Assembly (NCBI RefSeq): GCF_030124375.1
Contig: NZ_JASKLS010000007.1
Span: forward strand, 234,643-298,642
DNA length: 64,000 nt
DNA from: Sinorhizobium sp. 6-70
GTDB taxonomy: Bacteria; Pseudomonadota; Alphaproteobacteria; Rhizobiales; Rhizobiaceae
Direction: 5' to 3'
In this document: in pieces, positions 37,700-46,626 of the stretch
How positions within the stretch are numbered: the stretch's first letter is position 1
How the letters are laid out: the number at the start of each line of letters is the position of its first letter
Notes under the pieces: model-generated
Seen by the model: the letters and a program-made list of their open reading frames with translations, nothing else
Told to the model about the DNA's origin: nothing
Databases searched by the model: none
Program-made: the position numbers and the translations under genes

Positions 37700-38695
37700 T
37701 CAAAGCTTCCTGAGCGCGACCGTCTCCGTCAGGTGGTTCGGACCCTTCTGCAGGATCAGGTCGGCGCGCGGCCGTGTCGGCAGGATGTTCTGGTGCAGGT
37801 TTTTCAGGTTGATATTGTGCCAGAGCCCCTCGGCAATGGCGCGCGCCGCGTCCTCGCTGATCGTCGCATAGCGGTGGAAGAAGGACTGCGGGTCCTTGAA
37901 GGCCGTTTCGCGCAGCCGCATGAAGCGGCTCACGTACCAGCTGTGAATGAGACTTTCCTCGGCATCGATATAGATCGAGAAATCGAAGAAATCCGAAACC
38001 ATCGGCACGATCTTGCCGTCGGCCGGCAGATTGCGCGACTGCAGCACATTGATTCCTTCAAAGATCAGGATGTCCGGCCGGTCGATGGTCTGAAACCGGT
38101 CCGGGATGACGTCATAGGTCAGGTGCGAATAGGTGGGCGCCTTGACGTTCGGCTGGCCCGCCTTGATCGCCGAGAGGAAGCGCAGGAGTGCGCCGATATC
38201 GTAACTCTCGGGAAAACCCTTGCGATCCATCATGTTTTCCCGCTGCAGGATCGCGTTCGGGTAGAGAAAGCCGTCGGTGGTGATCAGGTCGACCTTCGGG
38301 CTCGAGGGCCAGCGCGCCAGTAGCTCGGCGAGGATGCGCGCCGTCGTCGACTTGCCGACGGCGACCGAACCGGCGATGCCGATGACGAAGGGCGTCTTCG
38401 TTTCGTCGGACATGCTGAGGAAGCGTTTGCGCTGCTGGAACAGGATCTGCGAGGCCTCGACATGGGCGGAGAGCAGCCGCGACAGCGACAGGTAGATCCG
38501 GCGTACCTCGCCAAGGTCGACCGGGTCGTTGAGCGAGCGCAGGCGTTGCACCTCGCCGGCCGTCAGCGTCAACGGCGTGTCGGCGCGAAAGCGCGACCAC
38601 TCCTCGGCCGAGAACACGTGGTAGGGCGAGTACTCCCCGCCCTGGAGGTTGCCCGGAAGATCCCCGGCGTCGATGTCTTTCGCGGCGATAGTCAT
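37700..38695 (-). CDS. coaA: pantothenate kinase, type I
   Basis: Phosphorylates pantothenate, the first step of coenzyme A synthesis; 331 aa. Walker A is [15 protein letters not shown]. Other type I marks are the N-terminal [29 protein letters not shown] and the C-terminal [13 protein letters not shown]. Its ATG overlaps the hisE stop by 4 nt, so it is translated from the histidine operon transcript. Confidence 0.96.
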   Translation of the reverse strand: MTIAAKDIDAGDLPGNLQGGEYSPYHVFSAEEWSRFRADTPLTLTAGEVQRLRSLNDPVDLGEVRRIYLSLSRLLSAHVEASQILFQQRKRFLSMSDETKTPFVIGIAGSVAVGKSTTARILAELLARWPSSPKVDLITTDGFLYPNAILQRENMMDRKGFPESYDIGALLRFLSAIKAGQPNVKAPTYSHLTYDVIPDRFQTIDRPDILIFEGINVLQSRNLPADGKIVPMVSDFFDFSIYIDAEESLIHSWYVSRFMRLRETAFKDPQSFFHRYATISEDAARAIAEGLWHNINLKNLHQNILPTRPRADLILQKGPNHLTETVALRKL

Positions 38696-39015
38696 GGGTT
38701 TTGCCGGTTTGCCTTCTCCTGCAGGCCGGACTGGCTGGTCCGCCTGGCAAGCTCGTCCATCACATCCTGCAACGGGACGGCTGCAATATTCAATACGACC
38801 ATAAGATGATAGAGAAGGTCGGCACTCTCATCGACCAGATTCTTGCGGTCGTCGCTGATCGCCGCGATGACGGTTTCGACCGCTTCCTCGCCGAGCTTCT
38901 TGGCCGCCTTGCGCTGGCCCGCCGCGACGAGCTTGGCAGTCCAGGAGTCCTCCGGCGCCGCCTTTGCCCGCACGGCCACGATGTTTTCGAGATCGGAAAG
39001 AGTGAAGCCGGTCAT
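38692..39015 (-). CDS. hisE: phosphoribosyl-ATP pyrophosphatase
   Basis: Hydrolyses PR-ATP to PR-AMP in histidine synthesis, 107 aa, an all-alpha MazG-related enzyme. The family motif [13 protein letters not shown] ... [14 protein letters not shown] carries the Glu/Asp metal ligands. ATG 39015 is preferred because AGGAGG lies eight bases upstream. It is separated from hisF by a mosaic repeat and overlaps coaA. Confidence 0.95.
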   Translation of the reverse strand: MTGFTLSDLENIVAVRAKAAPEDSWTAKLVAAGQRKAAKKLGEEAVETVIAAISDDRKNLVDESADLLYHLMVVLNIAAVPLQDVMDELARRTSQSGLQEKANRQNP

Positions 39016-39030
39016 GCTGAAATCCTCCTG

Positions 39031-39145
39031 GATCACGATGATTTTGGGTCGGACCGACCTAAAATCACAAAACGTGATCGATTCTCCTAAGTTAGAGCGG
39101 GATGCGGGCGGAAACCGCGCACACTTTTCCGCATCCCGCTCCAAG
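39031..39145 (+). repeat. rhizobial mosaic inverted repeat, family B copy 2
   Basis: Inverted pair GATTTTGGGTCG / CGACCTAAAATC (39040-39066), then AACGTGATCGATTCTCCTAA and a strong hairpin GAGCGGGATGCGG (39095-39107) / CCGCATCCCGCTC (39129-39141). It lies inside the his operon between hisF and hisE. Confidence 0.75.
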
Positions 39146-39147
39146 CG

Positions 39148-39924
39148 TCAGTCGAGCCGCATGGCGATGCCGTGCTCGGCCATGTAGCGCTTCGCCTCGC
39201 CGATGCTGTAAGTGCCGAAATGGAAGATCGATGCTGCGAGCACCGCCGTCGCGTGGCCGTCGCGAACGCCTTCGACCATGTGGTCGAGCGTCCCGACGCC
39301 GCCCGAGGCGATGACGGGCGCCCGCACCGCATCGGCAATCGCCCGCGTCAGGGCGATGTCGTAGCCGCTCTTCGTGCCGTCGCGGTCCATGGATGTCAGC
39401 AGGATTTCGCCGGCGCCGAGATCGACGACCTTTCGGGCGAATTCGACCGCGTCGATGCCTGTCCGCTCCCGACCGCCATGAGTGAAGATCTCCCAGCGGT
39501 TCGCCTCGCCTTGCGTCGACACCTTCTTGGCGTCGATCGCGACGACGATGCACTGGTTGCCGAACTTGTCGGCAGCCTCCGCGACGAAATCCGGATTTTT
39601 GACGGCCGCCGTGTTGATCGACACCTTGTCGGCGCCGGCGAGCAGCAGTTTGCGAATGTCGGACACCTGCCGCACGCCGCCGCCGACGGTGAGCGGCATG
39701 AAGCATTGTTCGGCGGTACGGGCTACGACATCGAAGATGGTCTCGCGGTTGTCCGAGGACGCGGTGATGTCGAGGAAGCACAGCTCGTCGGCGCCGGCCG
39801 CATCATAGGCGCGCGCCGCCTCCACCGGGTCGCCCGCATCGATCAGATCGACGAAATTGACGCCCTTGACGACGCGTCCGTCTTTCACGTCGAGGCAGGG
39901 GATTACACGGGCTTTCAAGGTCAT
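39148..39924 (-). CDS. hisF: imidazole glycerol phosphate synthase, cyclase subunit
   Basis: TIM-barrel subunit of 258 aa that uses ammonia from HisH to form IGP and AICAR. Catalytic Asp residues are in [15 protein letters not shown] (Asp11) and in VVAIDAKK / TSMDRDGT. Phosphate loops include [12 protein letters not shown]. It follows hisA by four bases. The repeat after it may modulate readthrough to hisE-coaA. Confidence 0.97.
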   Translation of the reverse strand: MTLKARVIPCLDVKDGRVVKGVNFVDLIDAGDPVEAARAYDAAGADELCFLDITASSDNRETIFDVVARTAEQCFMPLTVGGGVRQVSDIRKLLLAGADKVSINTAAVKNPDFVAEAADKFGNQCIVVAIDAKKVSTQGEANRWEIFTHGGRERTGIDAVEFARKVVDLGAGEILLTSMDRDGTKSGYDIALTRAIADAVRAPVIASGGVGTLDHMVEGVRDGHATAVLAASIFHFGTYSIGEAKRYMAEHGIAMRLD

Positions 39925-39928
39925 CGGA

Positions 39929-40666
39929 TCATCCTTTTCTCGCAGCCCGGATCAACGCCAGCGCTTCCTGCGGGTCGATGCGGCCATCGTAAAGCGCCCG
40001 ACCGGAGATCGCGCCCTCGAGTTTTTGCGCATCCGGCTCAGTCATGCGGCGAACGTCGTCCATCGAGGCGAGGCCGCCCGAGGCGATTACCGGGATCGAC
40101 ACCGCGTCGGCAAGTTCCAGCGTCGATGCCCAGTTGATGCCGGTCAGGATGCCGTCGCGGTCGATATCCGTATAGATGATCGCCGCAACGCCGGCGCCCT
40201 CGAATTTCTTCGCAAGCTCGATGATCCCGAGTTCGGAAGCTTCGGCCCAGCCCTCGACCGCCACCTTGCCGCCCTTGGCATCGATGCCGACGGCGACCCT
40301 GCCGGGGAATTTACGGCAGGCTTCGAGGACGAGCCCCGGATCGCGCACGGCCACGGTGCCGAGAATGACGCGCGCGAGCCCGCGCGAAAGCCAGTTCTCG
40401 ATATGCGCCAGCGTGCGGATGCCACCACCAAGTTGCACCGGGTTCCGGGTTGCCTTGAGGATCGCGTCGACCGCCGCGCCGTTCACCGTCTCGCCGGCAA
40501 AGGCGCCGTTCAGGTCGACGACGTGCAGCCACTCGAAACCCTGCTCCTCGAAGGCTCGCGCCTGGGCGGCCGGATCGGGATTATAGACGGTCGCCTGGTC
40601 CATGTCGCCGAGCTTCAGGCGCACGCATTGTCCGTCCTTGAGGTCGATCGCAGGGAAGAGAATCAT
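39929..40666 (-). CDS. hisA: ProFAR isomerase (phosphoribosylformimino-AICAR-P isomerase)
   Basis: TIM-barrel Amadori isomerase of 245 aa in histidine synthesis. N-terminal catalytic Asp is in [15 protein letters not shown], the second acidic site in [11 protein letters not shown], and the phosphate-binding segments are LGGGIRTL and [12 protein letters not shown]. It lies between hisH (34-nt gap) and hisF (4-nt gap). Confidence 0.97.
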   Translation of the reverse strand: MILFPAIDLKDGQCVRLKLGDMDQATVYNPDPAAQARAFEEQGFEWLHVVDLNGAFAGETVNGAAVDAILKATRNPVQLGGGIRTLAHIENWLSRGLARVILGTVAVRDPGLVLEACRKFPGRVAVGIDAKGGKVAVEGWAEASELGIIELAKKFEGAGVAAIIYTDIDRDGILTGINWASTLELADAVSIPVIASGGLASMDDVRRMTEPDAQKLEGAISGRALYDGRIDPQEALALIRAARKG

Positions 40667-40700
40667 GTGTGGATCCGATCAGGAAAGAACGCCGGCAGCC

Positions 40701-41351
40701 TCAAGGCTTCCAACGCAGGAAATTCGAAATGAGGGCGAGTCCGAGCGTCTGGCTCTTTTCCGGGTGGAACTGCGAGCCCGCCTTGTTGTCGCGTGCGACG
40801 AATGCGGTCACCGGCCCGCCGTAGTCCGCTTCCGCGATGACGTCCTCGGGGTTCTCGGCAGCGAGGTGATAGGAGTGGACGAAATAGGCATGCAGGCCGT
40901 TTTCGCCCGTCGGAATGCCCTCGAAGAGCGCGTGCGGCCGGTTGAGCCTTAGCGTGTTCCAGCCGATCTGGGGAATCTTCAGCGACGGATCGGCCGGCGT
41001 CATTTCCTTGACGTCGCCCGGGATCCAGCCGAAGCCCTTGGTGATGGTCTTTTCAAGCCCGCGCGACGACATGAGCTGCATGCCGACGCAGATCCCGAGA
41101 AAGGGACGCCCGTCCTTCTCGACGGCCTGCGTCAAGGCGTCCTCCATGCCGGCGACGGCGGCAAGACCGCGGCGGCAATCGGCATAGGCGCCGACGCCCG
41201 GCAGGACGATGCGGTCGGCGGACGCCACGCGTTCCGGCCTGTCGGTCAGGTCGATCTCGGCGGCGATGCCGGCTTCGCGTGCCGCCCGTTCGAAGGCTTT
41301 CGTGGCCGAGCGCAGATTGCCCGACCCGTAGTCAATGATGGCGACCCGCAT
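40701..41351 (-). CDS. hisH: imidazole glycerol phosphate synthase, glutaminase subunit
   Basis: Class I glutamine amidotransferase, 216 aa, which supplies ammonia to HisF. The nucleophile Cys is in [11 protein letters not shown]. The catalytic His and Glu are in QFHPEKSQ, and the start [13 protein letters not shown] is typical. The start ATG shares one base with the stop of the small membrane protein gene upstream (TGATG). Confidence 0.97.
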   Translation of the reverse strand: MRVAIIDYGSGNLRSATKAFERAAREAGIAAEIDLTDRPERVASADRIVLPGVGAYADCRRGLAAVAGMEDALTQAVEKDGRPFLGICVGMQLMSSRGLEKTITKGFGWIPGDVKEMTPADPSLKIPQIGWNTLRLNRPHALFEGIPTGENGLHAYFVHSYHLAAENPEDVIAEADYGGPVTAFVARDNKAGSQFHPEKSQTLGLALISNFLRWKP

Positions 41352-41827
41352 CAGCGTTCTCCATAGGGTTGAAAGAGGCCAAGGCCGGCGCTGCTTTCGG
41401 CCTGTTTCGTGGCAGACCTATCGAGTGGCGGCAACGGAGTTGCCGTTCTGCGATCCGCCGTGGCCGGCGTGTTGGAAAAATAGATCTCTTCCGCCGTTTC
41501 CAGGTCGCGTGCTGGAACGATCGAGCGAAGCGTCCAGTCTCGTTTCCTGAGATTCCGCGCGACCAGAAGCGGACCTTCCAGCGATACCAGCAGGCTGAGC
41601 GCCAGTTGCATGAAAAGCGAGGCTGCAAGGGCGCCGGGGACGGCCGACAAGAAGATCAACAGGATTTGCAGAACGGCAACCAGGATTCCAAGGAGCCAGG
41701 CACGCTTGCTCATCAGCCAGAGCGCGGGAAAGAAAAAGGCGGGCCAGGAAAAGCCGTCCGCGATGAACCGCGCCCTTTCGTCATCGGCCGGCGCGCCGGG
41801 CGGGGTCATGATCAGATAAGAAGCCAT
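41351..41827 (-). CDS. DUF2628 family small membrane protein in the his operon
   Basis: 158-aa protein with two or three adjacent hydrophobic segments between about residues 27 and 95 ([42 protein letters not shown]). A short N-terminal [11 protein letters not shown] and a polar C-terminal tail complete it, matching the DUF2628 family. The start ATG 41827 is used because the longer frame upstream overlaps hisB out of frame. It lies 25 nt after hisB and overlaps hisH by one base, so it is co-translated with histidine enzymes although no link is known. Function unknown. Confidence 0.85.
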   Translation of the reverse strand: MASYLIMTPPGAPADDERARFIADGFSWPAFFFPALWLMSKRAWLLGILVAVLQILLIFLSAVPGALAASLFMQLALSLLVSLEGPLLVARNLRKRDWTLRSIVPARDLETAEEIYFSNTPATADRRTATPLPPLDRSATKQAESSAGLGLFQPYGER

Positions 41828-41852
41828 GGGTCTCAGCCGGGTATTGGCCAGC

Positions 41853-42461
41853 TCAGGCGAGCGTTCCCTTGGTCGAGGGCACGCGTCCGGCCTGGCGCGG
41901 ATCGATTTCGGTTGCGGTGCGGAGCACGCGGGCGACGGATTTGAAACAGGTCTCGGCGATATGATGGTTGTTCGCGCCGTAGATGTTCTGGATATGCAGC
42001 GTGATGCCGGCATGCTGGGCCAGCGCCTGGAAGAATTCACGCACCAGCTCCGTGTCGAAGCTGCCGATCTTCGGCGAGGTGAAAGTCACGTTCCAGACAA
42101 GGAAAGGTCGCCCGGAAACATCGACGGCGGCGCGCGTCATCGTTTCGTCCATGGCAAGGTCGATCGAGGCGTATCGGGTGATGCCGCGGCGATCGCCGAG
42201 CGCCTTGGCAAGCGCCTGGCCGAGCGCAATACCGGTGTCTTCGACAGTGTGGTGGTCGTCGATATGCAGGTCGCCGTCCGCCTTGATCTCCATGTCGATC
42301 AGCGAGTGCCGCGAAAGCTGGTCCAGCATGTGGTCGAAGAAGCCGACTCCGGTCGCGATTTTCGACGTTCCCGTTCCATCGATGTTGACGGAGACCGAGA
42401 CGGCGGTTTCATTTGTCTTTCTGGAAACTCGGCCGCTGCGGCTGGGCATGCTTTCTGCCAT
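41853..42461 (-). CDS. hisB: imidazoleglycerol-phosphate dehydratase
   Basis: Monofunctional IGP dehydratase, 202 aa, manganese-dependent. The two metal-binding repeats are [14 protein letters not shown] ... [11 protein letters not shown] and QHAGITLHI ... ANNHHIAE. The N-terminal 15 residues are Ser/Arg-rich and may be unstructured. It heads the operon hisB-DUF2628-hisH-hisA-hisF-hisE-coaA and diverges from hslV. Confidence 0.97.
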   Translation of the reverse strand: MAESMPSRSGRVSRKTNETAVSVSVNIDGTGTSKIATGVGFFDHMLDQLSRHSLIDMEIKADGDLHIDDHHTVEDTGIALGQALAKALGDRRGITRYASIDLAMDETMTRAAVDVSGRPFLVWNVTFTSPKIGSFDTELVREFFQALAQHAGITLHIQNIYGANNHHIAETCFKSVARVLRTATEIDPRQAGRVPSTKGTLA

Positions 42462-42892
42462 CAGGCTCTCCTGTATGCGCTCGATCGGATGATTTCGCGC
42501 TGAAACGATCCCAAAATAAGCGGGATCGACACCAAAACCAGAGCTGGACGCGGGAGCAAAACCGCTTCACGCTTCTCGTAAGATCGCTCCAGAGCCGCTC
42601 CATATCAGGGGAGCCGCGAAATATCCAGAACTGTGACGGAAATTCGGCCGATCTGCAGACCTCAGGAAGGGAAGACCGCGAGGAGGGCAAAGGGCATTTG
42701 CAATCGCGCGGTGCGCACTTACATAGGCGTCAAGCAACCAGGCTCGCCTACAGCGATGCGCGTCCAACTGGACGCGCAAAAGCCGCTGTAGCACTCTAGA
42801 GTCGCGGCATGGTCTTGCCCTTGAATCATTCCGATCCAGGGAATCATGCAGCGGAGCCGCAACACCCCGGATCGGGGCCAACAGGTATCTTC
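42462..42892. other. divergent region between hisB and hslV
   Basis: 431 nt. It contains a decayed family-B repeat around 42540-42600 (GGACGCGGGAGCAAAACCGC near a GATCGCTCCAG arm) and a full RIME-like element (42751-42850). There is also a weak candidate heat-shock promoter for hslV (TTGCAA at 42698-42703 and CTTACAT at 42718-42724, 14 nt apart). The hisB promoter must also be here. No ORF is convincing. Confidence 0.5.
42751..42850 (+). repeat. RIME-like element, copy 6
   Basis: Begins CAGCGATGCGCGTCCAACTG, with GACGCGCAAAAGCCGCTGTA, GCACTCTAGAGTCGCGGCAT and the second palindrome (CCCTTGAATCATTCCGATCC ... GGGAATCATGCAGCGG). It sits only 43 nt before the hslV ATG and so is within its transcribed leader or promoter. 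Confidence 0.78.
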
Positions 42893-43450
42893 ATGAGCGA
42901 ACACAATCCCTACGGAACGATGCACGCGACCACCATCATCACGGTACGAAAAGGTGGCAAGGTGGTGATGGCGGGCGACGGTCAGGTCAGTCTCGGCCAG
43001 ACCGTCATGAAGAGCAACGCCCGCAAGGTCCGGCGCCTGTCGAAGGGCGACGTGATCGCCGGCTTCGCCGGTGCGACGGCCGATGCCTTCACGCTGCTCG
43101 AACGGCTCGAGGCCAAGCTCGAGCAATATCCCGACCAGCTCATGCGTGCCGCCGTCGAACTCGCCAAGGATTGGCGAACGAACAAATACCTGCGCAATCT
43201 CGAGGCGATGATGCTCGTTGCCGACCGATCCATAACGCTGGCCATCACCGGCAATGGCGACGTGCTCGAACCCGAACACGGCACCATCGCGATCGGCTCC
43301 GGCGGAAACTATGCCCTGGCGGCCGCGCGTGCGCTGATGGACAGCGACAAGTCGGCGGAAGAGATCGCTCGGCGCGCGCTCGAAATCGCAGGCGATATCT
43401 GCGTCTACACCAACCACAATCTCGTGGTGGAGACGCTGGATGCCGAATGA
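42893..43450 (+). CDS. hslV: ATP-dependent protease subunit HslV
   Basis: Proteasome-like peptidase of the HslUV heat-shock protease. The precursor is 185 aa with a 12-residue propeptide; the mature catalytic Thr is Thr13 in [30 protein letters not shown] and [14 protein letters not shown] are typical. ATG 42893 gives the family-length protein. The end overlaps the following acetyltransferase gene by 11 nt. Confidence 0.97.
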   Translation: MSEHNPYGTMHATTIITVRKGGKVVMAGDGQVSLGQTVMKSNARKVRRLSKGDVIAGFAGATADAFTLLERLEAKLEQYPDQLMRAAVELAKDWRTNKYLRNLEAMMLVADRSITLAITGNGDVLEPEHGTIAIGSGGNYALAAARALMDSDKSAEEIARRALEIAGDICVYTNHNLVVETLDAE

Positions 43451-43958
43451 CGGGGTCGATGTCAGTTTCCTGTCGGTCGCCGACAGCCACTTGTCGATGC
43501 TGCATGGCTGGCTTTCCGAGCCGCATGTACGGCAGTGGTGGGGCGACCCGGACAAGGAGCTGGAATCGATCCGCGATGGCTGCGCGAGCGGCGAGGTGGA
43601 GGGCTTCATTTTTCATGTCGACGGCAAGCCCGCCGGATACATTCAGTCCTGGACGCCGTCGCAATATGACGAGCCCTGGGCGAAGGACCTGCCGTCCGAC
43701 ACGCCGGGCGTGGACATCTTTGTGGGCCCACCCGAAATGACTGGAAAAGGCATCGCCGCCCTGGCGCTCAAGGCCTTTGCCGAAAGACTGTTCGAAAACG
43801 GCGCCGCCCGTATCGTGATCGACCCAGACGCCGGCAATCGCCGCGCGGTCCGGGCCTATGCGAAGGCAGGCTTCGTGCCCTTTGGCGAATGGATAGACGA
43901 GTCCGGCCGGACACTCCTGATGGAGCTGACGCGCACGGAGTTTGAGAGGAATTCATGA
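43440..43958 (+). CDS. GNAT acetyltransferase encoded between hslV and hslU
   Basis: GCN5-related N-acetyltransferase, 172 aa, most similar in layout to AAC(6')-like acetyltransferases. It has the N-terminal [16 protein letters not shown], an acetyl-CoA loop region around [12 protein letters not shown] and the motif [20 protein letters not shown]. The ATG is inside hslV (11-nt overlap) and its stop overlaps the hslU ATG (ATGA), so it is firmly part of the hslV-hslU unit. The substrate is unknown; naming it an aminoglycoside-resistance gene is not justified by sequence alone. Confidence 0.9.
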   Translation: MPNDGVDVSFLSVADSHLSMLHGWLSEPHVRQWWGDPDKELESIRDGCASGEVEGFIFHVDGKPAGYIQSWTPSQYDEPWAKDLPSDTPGVDIFVGPPEMTGKGIAALALKAFAERLFENGAARIVIDPDAGNRRAVRAYAKAGFVPFGEWIDESGRTLLMELTRTEFERNS

Positions 43959-45259
43959 CCAACTTTTCCCCCAGAGAAATCGTGTCGGAACTCGACCGCT
44001 ACATCATCGGCCAGAAGGACGCGAAACGTGCCGTGGCCATTGCCTTGCGCAACCGCTGGCGGCGCCAGCAGCTTGACGACGATCTGCGCGACGAAGTCAT
44101 GCCGAAGAACATCCTGATGATCGGCCCGACCGGCGTCGGCAAGACGGAGATCTCCCGGCGGCTGGCGAAGCTCGCCGGCGCCCCCTTCGTCAAGGTCGAA
44201 GCGACCAAGTTCACCGAGGTCGGCTATGTCGGCCGTGACGTGGAGCAGATCGTTCGCGACCTCGTCGAGGTCGGCATCACATTGGTGCGGGAGAAGAAGC
44301 GCGCCGATGTCAAGGCGAAGGCACATCAGAACGCCGAAGAACGTGTGCTCGACGCTCTGGTCGGCGCGACGGCCTCGCCCGCGACGCGCGATTCCTTCCG
44401 CAAGAAATTGCGCGCCAACGAGCTCGACGACAAGGAAATCGAGATCGACGTTGCCGAGACCGGCGCTCCGGGCGCCTTCGAGATTCCGGGCATGCCGGGC
44501 GCCAATATCGGTGTCCTCAATCTTTCCGAAATGTTCGGCAAGGCGCTCGGCGGCAGGACCAAGAAGGTCAAGACGACCGTCAAGGCCTCCTATGAACTCT
44601 TGATCAACGACGAGTCCGACAAGCTGCTCGACAACGAGCAGATCCAGCGCGAAGCGGTGGCGGCGGCCGAGAACGACGGCATCGTGTTCCTCGACGAGAT
44701 CGACAAGATCGCCGCCCGCGATGGCGGCATGGGTGCCGGCGTATCGCGCGAAGGCGTCCAGCGGGACCTGCTGCCGCTGGTCGAGGGCACGACGGTCGCG
44801 ACGAAATACGGGCCGGTGAAGACGGATCACATCCTCTTCATCGCCTCCGGTGCGTTCCACGTCTCCAAGCCGTCGGATCTGCTTCCGGAGCTGCAGGGCC
44901 GCCTGCCGATCCGCGTCGAGCTGCGCGCGCTGACCAAGGAGGATTTCCGCCGCATCCTGACGGAGACCGAGGCGAGCCTCATCCGCCAGTACAAGGCGCT
45001 TCTCGACACCGAGGAAGTGAAGCTCGATTTCACCGAGGATGCGATCGACGCACTCGCCGAGGTCGCCGTCCAGCTCAACACCAACGTCGAGAATATCGGC
45101 GCGCGCCGCCTGCAGACGGTGATGGAGCGCGTCCTCGACGACGTTTCCTTCAACGCGCCGGACCGTGGCGGCCAGACCGTGATGATCGATGCGGATTATG
45201 TACGCAAGCACGTCGGCGACCTCGCCGCCAACACCGACCTGTCACGCTACATCCTGTGA
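43955..45259 (+). CDS. hslU: HslU ATPase, unfoldase of the HslUV protease
   Basis: AAA+ hexameric unfoldase, 434 aa, which feeds proteins into HslV. Walker A is GPTGVGKTE, Walker B is [12 protein letters not shown], the pore loop is GYVGRDVE, and sensor-2 Arg is in [12 protein letters not shown]. The HslV-activating C-terminus ends DLSRYIL. It begins by overlapping the acetyltransferase stop; a RIME element follows the stop codon directly. Confidence 0.97.
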   Translation: MTNFSPREIVSELDRYIIGQKDAKRAVAIALRNRWRRQQLDDDLRDEVMPKNILMIGPTGVGKTEISRRLAKLAGAPFVKVEATKFTEVGYVGRDVEQIVRDLVEVGITLVREKKRADVKAKAHQNAEERVLDALVGATASPATRDSFRKKLRANELDDKEIEIDVAETGAPGAFEIPGMPGANIGVLNLSEMFGKALGGRTKKVKTTVKASYELLINDESDKLLDNEQIQREAVAAAENDGIVFLDEIDKIAARDGGMGAGVSREGVQRDLLPLVEGTTVATKYGPVKTDHILFIASGAFHVSKPSDLLPELQGRLPIRVELRALTKEDFRRILTETEASLIRQYKALLDTEEVKLDFTEDAIDALAEVAVQLNTNVENIGARRLQTVMERVLDDVSFNAPDRGGQTVMIDADYVRKHVGDLAANTDLSRYIL

Positions 45260-45262
45260 CCA

Positions 45263-45362
45263 CAGCGCCGCGCGTCTCATCGGACGCGCAAAGGTCGCTG
45301 CAACAGTTTGCATGCTTGCATGTTTTGTCCTTGAATCGGTTCCGATTTAAGGAAACATGCAA
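45263..45362 (+). repeat. RIME-like element, copy 7 (full length)
   Basis: CAGCGCCGCGCGTCTCATCGG and GACGCGCAAAGGTCGCTG form the first palindromic part. The second part is TTGCATGTTTTGTCC ... CCGATTTAAGGAAACATGCAA. It starts three bases after the hslU stop, so it could serve as the transcript end or an RNA-stabilising structure. The following 196 nt up to 45558 hold no other feature I can name. Confidence 0.85.
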
Positions 45363-45558
45363 GTCTTGACGCGCCGGAGCTGCGCAAACTCCGGCAATCG
45401 CCGAATTGTGAGGCGCCCGTCCCTCGACAGGCGCCTTCATTTTTTCTACAGCGATCGGTAATCGATCGAAGGCCGGGCATTATTCCGACATGATCTTGCC
45501 GTAGGGGCCGCGCGCTCGAATGACCGGGGGTTCCGGAGTTTCATAGGAAGAACAGATC

Positions 45559-46509
45559 GTGCGTCTCACCGCCTGCTTGCTCGTCATTGCCATGCTTTGC
45601 CTCTCCGCCGGTCCGGGAGCCGCGGGAGAAATCAACGTGGTTCCGGCGGGCAACCGCCACGTCGAGCAGCCGAAGATACCGGGCGCCTCGGTTCGCCGCA
45701 CAAAAGCGGGCCGGACCTCCTTCGATGCGAAATACGAGAAGGTGCGTGATCTGCTCGCCAGCGACCGGCAGCTCGTCGGCAAGATCAAGTCGGTCGCCAG
45801 CGCCTACGGCATCGCGCCCATCCACATGATCGGCGCCATCGTCGGCGAGCACACCTACAATGTCGATGCCTACGACCGGCTGCAATCCTACTACGTCAAG
45901 GCGGCCGCCTATGCCGGTAACAGCTTCCAGTTCGGCCATGACGGCGAGTCCGTTGACGAGTTCGTCGCGCGGCCGCAATTTGCCGCCTGCGCCGGCAAGG
46001 ACAACTCCTATGCGCTCTGGAGCTGCCGCGAGCGTATTTGGGACAGCGAGTTCCGCGGCCGTTCGATCGGGGGGCAATCCTTCCCGGACAACCGCTTCAG
46101 CGCGGTCTTCTTCCAGCCCTTTTTCGCCGGACAGACATTCGGTCTCGGCCAGATCAATCCGCTGACCGCGCTGATGCTGACGGACATGGTCGCGCGCGTT
46201 TCGGGCTATGAGCGCCTGGACGAGAACAACGCCGCCGGCGTTTATGAGGCGATCATGGATCCGGACGTCTCGCTCGCTTACATGGCAGCTTCGATCCGCC
46301 ATTCGATCGACGCCTATCTTTCGATTGCCGGCATGGACATCTCCAACAATCCGGGTCTGACGGCGACACTCTACAATGTCGGCAATCCGGACCAGCGCGC
46401 CGCAACGCTCGCAGCGAAGAACCAGGACGCTGAGGTCCATTGGCCGGAAGAAAACTATTACGGCTGGCTCGTCAACGACAAGCTCGCGGAACTCGAAGGC
46501 CTGCTCTGA
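45559..46509 (+). CDS. exported DUF1402 family protein
   Basis: 316-aa secreted protein with a clear signal peptide (about residues 1-22, LTACLLVIAMLCLSAGPGAAG). The body matches DUF1402, with Trp/Tyr-rich segments such as NSYALWSCRERIWDSEFRG, FGLGQINPLTALMLTD and TATLYNVGNP. The pattern GEHTYNVDAYDRLQSYYVK ... GLGQINP ... YNVGN recalls lytic-transglycosylase-like folds (a Glu in GEH and GQ, YN motifs), so a cell-wall role is possible; this is inference. It starts at GTG 45559 after GGAAGAA. Confidence 0.82.
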   Translation: MRLTACLLVIAMLCLSAGPGAAGEINVVPAGNRHVEQPKIPGASVRRTKAGRTSFDAKYEKVRDLLASDRQLVGKIKSVASAYGIAPIHMIGAIVGEHTYNVDAYDRLQSYYVKAAAYAGNSFQFGHDGESVDEFVARPQFAACAGKDNSYALWSCRERIWDSEFRGRSIGGQSFPDNRFSAVFFQPFFAGQTFGLGQINPLTALMLTDMVARVSGYERLDENNAAGVYEAIMDPDVSLAYMAASIRHSIDAYLSIAGMDISNNPGLTATLYNVGNPDQRAATLAAKNQDAEVHWPEENYYGWLVNDKLAELEGLL

Positions 46510-46626
46510 GCCGGATCGCCGGGTTCCGTCTCTATCTTTCCGTTCTTCCGTGATTCACGTGAAGCATCTTCCTTGATTGCGCCGTATATAATTGAAACGG
46601 TAGACGATCGAGAAAGGCACTCCATC

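Noticed and set aside
43440..43958. Possible aminoglycoside 6'-acetyltransferase resistance gene
   Set aside because: It is a chromosomal gene coupled to hslVU without mobile flanks; GNAT similarity alone does not show resistance.
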